A DNA stretch of 11,596 bases. Origin: an uncultured Flavobacteriales bacterium (GTDB lineage Bacteria; Bacteroidota; Bacteroidia; Flavobacteriales_D; Crocinitomicaceae). Below the pieces are notes generated by a model. It worked only from the letters and a program-made list of their open reading frames with translations. It made no database searches and was not told the DNA's origin. Shown piece by piece: positions 1 to 6,205 of this stretch; the first letter of the stretch is position 1, and every line of letters starts with the position of its first letter. The DNA is taken from NCBI GenBank assembly GCA_903899795.1, contig CAIUKX010000240.1, forward strand, positions 1 through 11,596, in the 5' to 3' direction. A program made the position numbers and the translations under genes.

Positions 1-468
1 ATTGAACAACAAATTATTGATACTTGGTTCATCCATCATAGAACCAACTTAATGTTGCTTGACAATCTTACGGAAGAAGCATTAGATCTGTCGACTTCTA
101 AACGTGGAGGTGGAAATGTTGGTCATCAATTGGCTCATATGTATAATGTGAGGTTTTGGAAATTGGAGAAATACGACAAGCAATTGGTCAGTGATTTGAC
201 AACCATAAGAGCGGAAGATCCCAAAACAATCGCTATGCTCAAAGATTGTCACACGATTACTGCTGATTTGATTGGTCAAGTATTGACAACAGGAATAGCA
301 AATGGCGGAACTGTGAAGGGATTTAAACGTGGGGTTGTGCCTTTTTTAGGCTACTTTATACATCACGAAGCACATCATAGAGGCAATATACTTTTAACAC
401 TAAAACTTTGTGGTTTTAAACTTCCGACTGAACTGCAATATGGAATTTGGGAGTGGAATAAAATATAA
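1..468 (+). CDS. DinB-family protein (5' truncated by window edge)
   Basis: The reading frame is open from base 1, and the residues before the first ATG (position 52) already read as DinB helix 1 (IEQQIIDTWFIHHRTNL). The true start is therefore probably a few codons outside the window, and the ATG at 52 is internal. DinB/YfiT-type proteins are four-helix bundles with a metal site built from histidines. Here the first helix-2 histidines are in GHQLAHMYNVR and the second group is HHEAHHRGNI, followed by the usual C-terminal segment on a Leu-rich helix. Bacterial members are stress-linked, and some are thiol transferases or metal-dependent hydrolases; the substrate cannot be read from the sequence. 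It ends with TAA, 53 bp before the Crp/Fnr regulator on the same strand, so the two could be cotranscribed. The family assignment is firm and the function is open. Confidence 0.85.
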   Translation: MEQQIIDTWFIHHRTNLMLLDNLTEEALDLSTSKRGGGNVGHQLAHMYNVRFWKLEKYDKQLVSDLTTIRAEDPKTIAMLKDCHTITADLIGQVLTTGIANGGTVKGFKRGVVPFLGYFIHHEAHHRGNILLTLKLCGFKLPTELQYGIWEWNKI

Positions 469-521
469 TAACGAATAGTATCTACAAGAAATAGCAGCAC
501 TATTGCTAGACACAACGGATT

Positions 522-1094
522 ATGACAGAACTTGAACAGTATATAAAATCTTACTTTGGAGTCGTTAATGCTGAAGACTTGAATACGATCGTTTCATTGT
601 TCAAATTGACAACTATTAAGAAAGGTGACTTTTTATTGAAGTCAGGCAAGCGCTGCGACCATTTAAGTTTTGTGCAATCTGGACTTTTAAGAATGTTTAT
701 TTCAACGGATGAAAAAGAAATAACGCAATGGATTTCAACAAAAGGTTATTTTTCTACCGATTTATCCAGTTTTGTGTTTGAGACACCTTCCCGATTATCA
801 ATTCAAGCACTGGTTGATTCAGAAATCTATTCGATAACTAAAGCTGATTACAGAAAAATTGGAGAATTAGTCCCCAAATGGCACGAATTGGAAAAATTAT
901 TTATCGTGCGTTGCTTTATCATTTTAGAGGAGCGAATCTTCAGCCATTTATCAATGACAGCGGAAGAAAGGTATGACTATTTCTTTCAAAACAATAAAGA
1001 ACTTTTTAATCAAGTGCCGTTGCAATATATTGCTTCTATGCTTGGAATGACGCCTGAAACATTCAGCAGAATTAGAAAAAAGCAACTGCTGTGA
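522..1094 (+). CDS. Crp/Fnr-family transcriptional regulator
   Basis: This 190-residue protein has an N-terminal cyclic-nucleotide-binding-like beta-roll (about residues 20-115, including KKGDFLLKSG and the LSFVQSGLLRMF strands), a long dimerisation helix (about 117-140) and a C-terminal helix-turn-helix (about 165-188, VPLQYIASMLGMTPETFSRI). The recognition helix carries E179-T-F-S182-R183, the E-xx-SR pattern that in FNR reads TTGA half-sites, not the R-E-xx-x-R pattern of CRP. The N-terminal cysteine cluster that holds the Fe-S centre of FNR is absent (only C45 and C131 are present), so oxygen sensing of the FNR kind is not expected and the ligand is unknown. The protein stops soon after the recognition helix, as is usual in short Bacteroidota members. 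The ATG start fits the family N-terminus (MTELEQYIKSYF). An FNR-like palindrome lies 4 bp past its stop codon, in front of the next gene. Confidence 0.9.
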   Translation: MTELEQYIKSYFGVVNAEDLNTIVSLFKLTTIKKGDFLLKSGKRCDHLSFVQSGLLRMFISTDEKEITQWISTKGYFSTDLSSFVFETPSRLSIQALVDSEIYSITKADYRKIGELVPKWHELEKLFIVRCFIILEERIFSHLSMTAEERYDYFFQNNKELFNQVPLQYIASMLGMTPETFSRIRKKQLL

Positions 1095-1098
1095 TTTC

Positions 1099-1112
1099 TT
1101 GATTTTTGTCAA
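1099..1112. promoter_or_regulatory. FNR-box-like palindrome
   Basis: TTGAT-TTTT-GTCAA differs from the FNR consensus TTGAT-N4-ATCAA at one position. It lies between the Crp/Fnr gene and the SRPBCC gene, 54 bp before the SRPBCC ATG. The upstream regulator has the matching E-xx-SR recognition helix. Use as an operator is an inference; a single 14-bp match in AT-rich DNA can arise by chance. Confidence 0.35.
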
Positions 1113-1166
1113 GAGCAAAACAATTGTTTGGTTAGACCTTTGTAACGTACTACAAACACGAGACAA

Positions 1167-1655
1167 ATGAAGTATCTAACAACAATTGGTTTAATCACAT
1201 TCTTATATGTAACAGCTATGGCAAAAGAAATCAAAACAGAAATTGTAATTCATGCAACACCAGCAAAAGTTTGGTCCATTCTTACCAACTTTGACAATTA
1301 TCCGAATTGGAATCCATTTATAAAATCTATAAACGGAGAAGTATTAGTTGGAAATAAAATTACGGCAAGAATTGAACCACCGGAAGCAAAAGGAATGACT
1401 TTTAAGCCGAAAATTCTTTGCTATGAAACGAACAAAGAATTGAAGTGGATTGGACATTTATTGTTTGCCGGACTTTTTGACGGTGAACATAAATTTGAAC
1501 TTATTGACAATGGTGATGGAACAACAACTTTTAGACAAAGTGAAAAATTTAGAGGTATTCTGGTTCCACTTTTCAAAAAAATGCTTGACAACAACACGAA
1601 AAAGGGATTTGAAGCAATGAACAGAAAATTGAAGGAATTAGCAGAATTGCAATAA
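1167..1655 (+). CDS. SRPBCC (START-like) domain protein, possibly exported
   Basis: The 162-residue protein has the polyketide cyclase/AHSA1-like SRPBCC fold, a helix-grip barrel that holds hydrophobic ligands. The typical start of the domain is visible (KTEIVIHATPAKVWSILTNF, then YPNWNPFI), as are the middle strands (GNKITARIEPPE) and the C-terminal helix (NNTKKGFEAMNRKLKELAE). From the first ATG, residues 1-19 read MKYLTTIGLITFLYVTAMA: a Lys, a hydrophobic run and an A-x-A end, followed by KEIK. This looks like a Sec signal peptide, and would make it an exported lipid-binding protein. The alternative is the internal ATG at 1218 (MAKEIKTE), which gives a cytoplasmic 145-residue form. Neither start has a clear ribosome binding site, which is normal in this phylum. 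I prefer the longer form because the N-terminal composition is hard to explain otherwise. The ligand is unknown. Confidence 0.82.
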   Translation: MKYLTTIGLITFLYVTAMAKEIKTEIVIHATPAKVWSILTNFDNYPNWNPFIKSINGEVLVGNKITARIEPPEAKGMTFKPKILCYETNKELKWIGHLLFAGLFDGEHKFELIDNGDGTTTFRQSEKFRGILVPLFKKMLDNNTKKGFEAMNRKLKELAELQ

Positions 1656-1871
1656 ATGATTTCGTTTGGTAGCAATTGAAGAGCACAGAATTTCTAAAAT
1701 TTATTCGTATAAAACTGTATTTTTGAGGATATTTCCACAGTTGTAAGAAACATTAGTAACGGCGGAACTGATGAAGTTGTGAAGTTTTTACTTCAATAAG
1801 GATAACGAGTAGAATTTAAAAAATTGACAAAGCAAAACGAGATGTCGAGTGTGAGAATAATAAACAGTAAA
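1656..1871. other. Spacer with a repeat copy and a possible gene remnant
   Basis: This 216-bp stretch separates the SRPBCC stop from the preferred GNAT start. It holds one copy of a 40-bp repeat (1693-1731). It also has a short open stretch, 1713-1799, reading in the GNAT frame, with a protein-like ending (SNGGTDEVVKFLLQ, then TAA) but no start codon. That could be the decayed 3' end of a lost gene or chance; 28 codons is too short to tell. No RNA gene or strong hairpin was seen. Confidence 0.3.
1693..1731 (+). repeat. 40-bp intergenic repeat, copy 1
   Basis: This shares TCTAAAA, a TCG and then TAAAAC(T/A)GTATTTTTGAGGATA with 3011-3050, with one gap and a few mismatches. The last 22 bases differ at only one position. 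The shared core contains TATTTTTG (1718-1725), an exact match to the TAnnTTTG -7 element of Bacteroidota promoters, but no TTG sits at the right distance upstream. It begins 38 bp past the SRPBCC stop codon. The nature of the repeat is unknown. Confidence 0.6.
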
Positions 1872-2336
1872 ATGAACGAAAAAATACGAGCTGTTGTACC
1901 TGCGGACATTGACAAACTAAAAAAGGTAGTTGATTCAAGTGAATTATTTCCATCTGAATATTTAGATGAAATGATTGCTGATTACTTCAATAACCCGGAT
2001 ACTGAGGAGATTTGGTTTACCTACATTGACCATGAAACACCAACAGCAATCGGATATTGTGTTCCCGAGAAGCTGACAGAAGGTACTTATAATTTATTGG
2101 CAATTGGTGTTTTGAAACAATCGCAAGGAAAAGGAATTGCAAGTGAAATGATGAACCATATTGAGCATTTGCTCAAAGAAAAAGGAGCTAGAATTTTAAT
2201 CGTTGAAACATCAAGTGACGATGCCCAAATTGCAGCCAGAAACTTCTACAAAAAAATTGGATACTCGCAAGAAGCTGTGATCAGAGACTTCTGGAAGGAC
2301 GGGGAAGACAAAATCGTTTTCTGGAAAAAGTTGTAA
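1872..2336 (+). CDS. GNAT-family N-acetyltransferase
   Basis: The protein transfers an acyl group from acetyl-CoA to an unidentified amine substrate. From the ATG at 1872 it has 154 residues. The N-terminal strand and helix (KIRAVVPADIDKLKKVV) are followed by a central strand (YNLLAIGVL) and the CoA pyrophosphate-binding loop Q83-S-Q-G86-K-G88-IA. The C-terminal N-F-Y-x-K-x-G-Y segment (about residues 124-131) is the usual GNAT motif B region. The frame is open further upstream, to an ATG at 1842 and a TTG at 1824 just after an in-frame stop at 1797. The extra residues (MSSVRIINSK) resemble no GNAT N-terminus, so 1872 is preferred; there is no ribosome binding site to decide. It stands alone between spacers of 216 and 125 bp. 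Substrate prediction is not possible. Confidence 0.85.
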   Translation: MNEKIRAVVPADIDKLKKVVDSSELFPSEYLDEMIADYFNNPDTEEIWFTYIDHETPTAIGYCVPEKLTEGTYNLLAIGVLKQSQGKGIASEMMNHIEHLLKEKGARILIVETSSDDAQIAARNFYKKIGYSQEAVIRDFWKDGEDKIVFWKKL

Positions 2337-2461
2337 TGTGACCTTTTGAAATACTTGCTGCACATAAGCTTAATTTATATACGTTATCGATATTATTATG
2401 AGTACCTTACGAATATCAACCGAGGGAGCTGAAAATTGACAATTGATTTATATAAAATACG
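2337..2461. other. Spacer before the lipocalin gene
   Basis: These 125 AT-rich bases contain no gene. A TTGACA occurs at 2436-2441, but the only TATAAA-like sequence follows within about 10 bp, too close for a promoter. No exact TAnnTTTG element was found, so the lipocalin promoter could not be placed. Confidence 0.3.
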
Positions 2462-2986
2462 ATGAACAAAGCAGCATTGATTTCACAAGTAATTCTATTT
2501 CTTCTAATGACGACAACACATAGCCAAGCGCAAACACTGCAAACTGTTCCATCTGTGGACATAGAGAAATATGCAGGTAAGTGGTACGAAATCGCTTCTT
2601 ACCCTCAATACTTTCAAAAAGGATGTCATTGCACAACTGCCCAATACACTATAAGCGAAAAAGGATATGTAATTGTAGAAAACCGATGCAACAGAGACAG
2701 TATCACTGGTAAACAATCCTATATCAAAGGTAAAGCATTTGTGGTTAAGGGTTCGGGCAACGCAAAACTGAAAGTGCAATTCTTTTGGCCTTTTAAAGCA
2801 AAGTATTGGATCATCGATTTGGCAACTGATTATAGCTATGCAGTAGTTAGCCACCCGAATAAAAAATATTTGTGGATTTTATCAAGAACATCTAAAAAGG
2901 ACGATAACGTGTATCAAGAGATACTTTCCAAACTTAAATCGAAAGGTTTTGATTTATCGAAACTCCAAAAAACCGTCCAATTATGA
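2462..2986 (+). CDS. Secreted lipocalin (Blc-like)
   Basis: The 174-residue protein belongs to the bacterial Blc / apolipoprotein D-type lipocalins, eight-stranded barrels that bind fatty acids or lysophospholipids in the envelope. The first signature is G39-K-W41-Y42-EIASYP, and the second conserved block reads TDYSYAVV (about 122-129). The C-terminal YLWILSRT (about 136-143) is also typical of Blc. Residues 1-23 form a signal peptide (hydrophobic ALISQVILFLLM, cleavage likely after SQA). Unlike E. coli Blc there is no lipobox cysteine, so it should be soluble in the periplasm or secreted and not a lipoprotein. C55, C57 and C76 could form a disulfide. Blc proteins are usually linked to membrane stress. 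The gene converges with the LuxE-like gene, and the repeat-rich spacer lies between them. Confidence 0.92.
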   Translation: MNKAALISQVILFLLMTTTHSQAQTLQTVPSVDIEKYAGKWYEIASYPQYFQKGCHCTTAQYTISEKGYVIVENRCNRDSITGKQSYIKGKAFVVKGSGNAKLKVQFFWPFKAKYWIIDLATDYSYAVVSHPNKKYLWILSRTSKKDDNVYQEILSKLKSKGFDLSKLQKTVQL

Positions 2987-3010
2987 CTCGCATTGTATTG
3001 CTGCAGTGTA

Positions 3011-3050
3011 TCTAAAACTTTGCTCGGCTAAAACAGTATTTTTGAGGATA
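3011..3050 (+). repeat. 40-bp intergenic repeat, copy 2
   Basis: This is the partner of 1693-1731, beginning 25 bp after the lipocalin stop codon. It contains TATTTTTG at 3037-3044 (exact TAnnTTTG) and a TTTG at 3019-3022, giving a 14-base spacer. That is shorter than the 17-23 bases of known Bacteroidota promoters. No plus-strand gene follows it within the spacer. Confidence 0.6.
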
Positions 3051-3085
3051 ATGCTTCTGAATTTATATTCTAAAAATAGAACCTG

Positions 3086-3200
3086 TTTTTACCTCAGAGA
3101 TACTCAGAGTTTATTTCACAGAGTAGCACAGTTTTTATTAAGATATGAAAAAATTCCGTGTATCTCTGTACTAAACTCCTTTAAATCTGTGGTTAAAAAA
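3086..3200. repeat. Imperfect palindromic element of CACAGAG type
   Basis: Two arms of about 50 bp (3086-3136 and 3148-3200) are complementary around an 11-base centre. The clearest pairings are TTTTTACC with GGTTAAAAA at the ends (one bulge), GAGTTTA (3107-3113) with TAAACTC (3172-3178), and the CACAGAG-containing block 3117-3131 with 3156-3170 (10 of 15). Similar 'ACCACAGAG...CTCTGTGGT' palindromes are familiar from intergenic regions of many Bacteroidota and other bacteria (from memory, not checked). It could fold as RNA and help end transcription from both sides. The T- and A-runs pair with each other, so it is not a standard terminator. Confidence 0.6.
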
Positions 3201-3227
3201 ATTAGCATCTATTTTTGAAATAAAACT

Positions 3228-4199
3228 TCACTCCACCATCAAATTGCAGCCTCTTAAATCCGAATTATCGAATCTTCCCATGAGTTGAAATTGATTTCCG
3301 ATTCTTTTACCGAGGTCTTGCGTAGCGATAAAACTGCAACTGTACAAATTTGCCAAATCGATGACATTGATTCCCCCAGTTTTGCCGTCGTCCACATATT
3401 GAAAAGGATCATTGGTTTCCCGGATTTTTATTTCCATCCATTTCGGAAGATCAAATAAACCGTCTTTATTGCTGTAAGATTGGGAAAACAATTCCGTCAT
3501 ACCGTATTCCGAAGAAATGAACTCACAACCCAATCCTTGTTTCAACTGGTCGTGTAATTCTTCTTTGGTTAACTCTTTTCTTCGGCCTTTCATACCACCC
3601 GTTTCAATGATCTGAGCCTGGGATAAATTTACTTTTTGTTCCGCCAGATCAAGTAAGGCATACGATACACCAAAAATCACTACTTTCTTTCCTTCGGAAA
3701 TCGCCTGCTGATAATTCAAAATTAATGCATCATATTCTTCTAGAAAAAATCCCGATAATGGTGAATTCGTTTGTTGGATCAAATGGTCCACCATATAAAC
3801 CAAACTTGAATTTCCCTGTTCCAAATAATTGGGCAGTAATGCCAATATGACCTGTTCGGCTGGATTTCCAATGAATTGATGATAAATCTCCGTAAACGAA
3901 CGGATGTACATTTCCGGTTTTTGTACCAAATGTTTACTGCGGATCATTCCGGTTGTACCGCTGCTCATGAAGTCAAACTGAACTGGTAAATCTTTGGTAA
4001 TGATGGAATGTGATTTGAAAAATGAGATCGGTAAAAAAGGAATTTCATTTACTGATTTCGGTTGCAGGCGATTGAGAAGTCGGACATAATCTCCATAAAC
4101 TTGACAATTTTCAAGCTGAAAATGGAAAACCTCCAAAGCAATGCTTTCAAAATCGGATGTGTTTTGAATGGAGAAAATATCGTCTTCCAGCTTTATCAT
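3228..4199 (-). CDS. LuxE-like acyl-protein synthetase / acyltransferase (ANL superfamily)
   Basis: The 323-residue protein is full length for LuxE/PaaK-like enzymes of Bacteroidota, which activate a carboxylic acid with ATP and pass the acyl group on, in LuxE to a cysteine of the enzyme itself. The phosphate-binding loop SSGTTG is at residues 79-84. The nucleotide-site segment ETGGMKGRRKEL is at 199-210, and the adenylation motif SSEYGMTEL at 229-237. A late aspartate (D295 in TQDLGK) and a C-terminal GRFDNSDLRGC follow. No LuxC-type reductase or acyl carrier protein is nearby, so this is not a lux system and the acyl substrate is unknown. Its ATG lies 38 bp after the transporter stop on the same strand, suggesting one transcript. 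It is the last gene of the minus-strand block. Confidence 0.85.
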   Translation of the reverse strand: MIKLEDDIFSIQNTSDFESIALEVFHFQLENCQVYGDYVRLLNRLQPKSVNEIPFLPISFFKSHSIITKDLPVQFDFMSSGTTGMIRSKHLVQKPEMYIRSFTEIYHQFIGNPAEQVILALLPNYLEQGNSSLVYMVDHLIQQTNSPLSGFFLEEYDALILNYQQAISEGKKVVIFGVSYALLDLAEQKVNLSQAQIIETGGMKGRRKELTKEELHDQLKQGLGCEFISSEYGMTELFSQSYSNKDGLFDLPKWMEIKIRETNDPFQYVDDGKTGGINVIDLANLYSCSFIATQDLGKRIGNQFQLMGRFDNSDLRGCNLMVE

Positions 4200-4237
4200 G
4201 AAAACAAAGGTAAGTTTTTGTTGCTGAAAAATTACTT

Positions 4238-5485
4238 CTAATGATTCACTTCCAAGTTAGGATCGTGTGTATGCCTGAACAAGACTGCAAAAAGAAGGGC
4301 AACGACTAATGAATAAATCGCAAAAAGGAGCCAGATTCCATGCCAGTCTTTTTCGCCATTCGGTAAAATGTAATACGATTTGATAATCAGTCCGCTCAGT
4401 AAACTTCCCAATACGGCTCCGACTCCATTCACCATCATCATGAATAATCCTTGAACACTTGCTCTGATTTTAGTATCACTTTGTGTCTCCACAAATAAGG
4501 ATCCTGAAACGTTGAAAAAATCAAATGCCATTCCGTAAATGATGCAAGAAAGCACGATCATCCACAATCCCGAGCCTGGATCTCCATATGCGAATAAACC
4601 AAAACGCAACACCCATGCGAACATACTCATGAGCATCACTTTTTTAATTCCAAACTTTCGGAGAAAAAAGGGAATGAACAAAATGAAAATAGTCTCTGAA
4701 ATTTGAGAAATCGACATGATAATGGTCGGATGCTTTACAGCCAAGAGGTTTTTAAATTCCCCAATTTTCGAAAAGTCGTGTAAAAAAGTATCTCCATACG
4801 CATTGGTTAATTGCAACGAAGCTCCCAACAGCAATGAGAACAGAAAAAAGATTGCCATTTTGGGTGTTTTGAACAACTTAAACGCACTCAACCCAATGAT
4901 ATCAATAAAGGATTTTCCAATCACTTTTCCCATCGGTGGACATTTAGGCAAGGTAAAAGAATACAAACCCAATAATACCGATGAAACAGAAGCTACGTAA
5001 AATTGATTTTCAGAACTGCTGAATCCACATAAATCGATGGTCCACAAAGCAACGACGAATCCTATGGTTCCAAAAACCCGGATCGGAGGAAATTCTTTGG
5101 TTAAATTGAGATTATTGTTTTTCAAAGAAGCATAAGAAATTGTGATAGAGAGTGCAATTGTCGGCATGTAAAAAATCATGTTCAGCAACATCACCCAAAA
5201 CATGTGACTAGGGTCTTTCACCAGCGGGACATAAAACAGAACTAATCCGCCTAGTATATGTAAAATTCCGTAAAGCTTTTCTGCACTGATCCAACGATCA
5301 GCAATCATTCCGGCAATAGCAGGCATGAAAAGGGACGATAATCCCATCGTTGAAAAGATAACTCCAAATGATTGTTCCGGCCACTGTTTGTTATTGAACC
5401 AGTATACTCCGATTGTAATCAGCCACGAACCCCACACAAAAAACTGCAGGAAATTCATTAAGATCAATCGTAGTTTAATCCCCAA
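4238..5485 (-). CDS. NupG-like nucleoside:H+ symporter (MFS)
   Basis: The 415-residue membrane protein has about 12 hydrophobic segments and belongs to the nucleoside:H+ symporter family (NupG/XapB). It opens with the family's N-terminus (KLRLILMNFLQFFVWGSWL) and continues with IFSTMGLSSLFMPAIAGM and ADRWISAEKLYGILH. These are the conserved TM1-TM2 and loop 2-3 blocks of NupG-like proteins. It should import nucleosides across the inner membrane. The start is a TTG at 5483-5485: an in-frame stop (the TAA of the nuclease gene) lies 30 bp upstream, no ATG lies between, and the first internal ATG (LILMNF) would cut into the conserved N-terminus. It is closely spaced between the nuclease and the LuxE-like gene, consistent with an operon. 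Confidence 0.9.
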   Translation of the reverse strand: MGIKLRLILMNFLQFFVWGSWLITIGVYWFNNKQWPEQSFGVIFSTMGLSSLFMPAIAGMIADRWISAEKLYGILHILGGLVLFYVPLVKDPSHMFWVMLLNMIFYMPTIALSITISYASLKNNNLNLTKEFPPIRVFGTIGFVVALWTIDLCGFSSSENQFYVASVSSVLLGLYSFTLPKCPPMGKVIGKSFIDIIGLSAFKLFKTPKMAIFFLFSLLLGASLQLTNAYGDTFLHDFSKIGEFKNLLAVKHPTIIMSISQISETIFILFIPFFLRKFGIKKVMLMSMFAWVLRFGLFAYGDPGSGLWMIVLSCIIYGMAFDFFNVSGSLFVETQSDTKIRASVQGLFMMMVNGVGAVLGSLLSGLIIKSYYILPNGEKDWHGIWLLFAIYSLVVALLFAVLFRHTHDPNLEVNH

Positions 5486-5515
5486 AGTAGTAGTCGTTAA
5501 AAAAGTAAAAAAATC

Positions 5516-6100
5516 TTACGAAGTCTTTTTGTTGATAAGGTCGCGTAATTTGGAAGCCAATTCGTAATCTTCGTTTTCAAGAGCGGTATTCAACTGTGTT
5601 TCCAATTCCTGAATCGATAATTCTTCTGTTGTCTCTTCTTTTTCCTCTTCCTCTTCTTCACCGAAATTGAAATCATTATCCGGTGAATTTTCGTCTAATA
5701 AAATACCTGCACTGGCAAGGATAGACTCAAAAGTATATACCGGACAATTGAATCGGACACCAATTGCAATTGCATCGGATGTTCGGGCATCAATTTCAGT
5801 AATTTGTCCTTCTCGTTCACAAACAATTTTCGAGTAGAAAATCCCTTCAACCAGGTTGTAAATTACTACTTCCTTCACTTGAATTGAAAATGCTACTGCA
5901 AAACTTTTAAAAAGGTCGTGTGTAAGTGGGCGAGTCGGTGTCATTTTTTCCAATTCGATGGCAATTGCCTGGGCTTCAAATCCACCAATAATAATCGGTA
6001 GTCTCCTTTTACCTCCTGCTTCTGATAATACTAATGCGTAGGCTCCAGACTGAGTTTGACTGTATGATAGCCCAATGATTTCTAGCTTTACTTTCTCCAT
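5516..6100 (-). CDS. Bifunctional nuclease-family protein (DUF151 plus UVR motif)
   Basis: The 194-residue cytoplasmic protein has two parts. Residues 1-135 are the DUF151/BFN domain, with VLSEAGGKRRLPIIIGG-EAQAIA, the loop MTPTRPLTHDL (53-63) and the core DARTSDAIAIGVRFNCPVY (104-122). A run of acidic residues (about 148-160) follows, then a UVR motif (about 165-191, LETQLNTALENEDYELASKLRD), the coiled-coil hairpin known from UvrB/UvrC. Plant BFN homologues have RNase and DNase activity; the bacterial role is less clear. It starts with ATG after the etfA terminator and ends 30 bp before the transporter start. The DUF151-UVR fusion beside etfA is, from memory, a common Bacteroidota arrangement. 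Confidence 0.92.
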   Translation of the reverse strand: MEKVKLEIIGLSYSQTQSGAYALVLSEAGGKRRLPIIIGGFEAQAIAIELEKMTPTRPLTHDLFKSFAVAFSIQVKEVVIYNLVEGIFYSKIVCEREGQITEIDARTSDAIAIGVRFNCPVYTFESILASAGILLDENSPDNDFNFGEEEEEEKEETTEELSIQELETQLNTALENEDYELASKLRDLINKKTS

Positions 6101-6129
6101 GCCAATTTAACGCGTTGGAATATTTAATA

Positions 6130-6168
6130 AAACAAGTAAGGAAGCTGACTTTGCTTCCTTACTTGTTT
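6130..6168 (-). terminator. Intrinsic terminator of etfBA
   Basis: A perfect 16-bp stem (6130-6145 with 6153-6168) surrounds a 7-base loop. Read on the minus strand it begins about 38 bp after the etfA stop and is followed by GTTTTATTAAATATT, a broken U-rich tract. It separates etfBA from the downstream nuclease gene. On the plus strand no gene ends here. Confidence 0.8.
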
Positions 6169-6205
6169 GTTCGTTCGTGGTAAAAATAGTATTTATTTCC
6201 AAGAT

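Larger units (their letters stand above)
2987..3227. other. Convergent spacer, repeat-rich, no gene
   Basis: This 241-bp spacer separates the 3' ends of the lipocalin (plus) and LuxE-like (minus) genes. It holds the second 40-bp repeat copy and a long imperfect palindrome. The open frame across 2949-3218 overlaps the lipocalin end, resembles no protein family and runs through the palindrome, so it is not treated as a gene. Confidence 0.7.

Noticed and set aside
496..512. Small hairpin AATAG-CAGCA-CTATT between the DinB and Crp/Fnr genes
   Set aside because: Only a 5-bp AT-rich stem, no U-run; not distinguishable from chance.
2436..2456. Sigma-70-like TTGACA promoter before the lipocalin
   Set aside because: The TATAAA-like sequence lies only about 8-10 bp downstream, and Bacteroidota promoters do not follow this consensus.
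2504..2854. 116-codon minus-strand frame opposite the lipocalin
   Set aside because: Antisense shadow of a clear lipocalin gene, Cys-rich with no family resemblance.
1..3050. Integron cassette array
   Set aside because: The short same-strand genes suggested it, but the spacers lack paired RYYYAAC/GTTRRRY ends and attC-like hairpins, and no integrase is seen.
2949..3218. 89-codon plus-strand open frame at the lipocalin 3' end
   Set aside because: It overlaps the lipocalin in another frame, runs through the palindromic repeat and resembles no family; the composition is repeat-derived.
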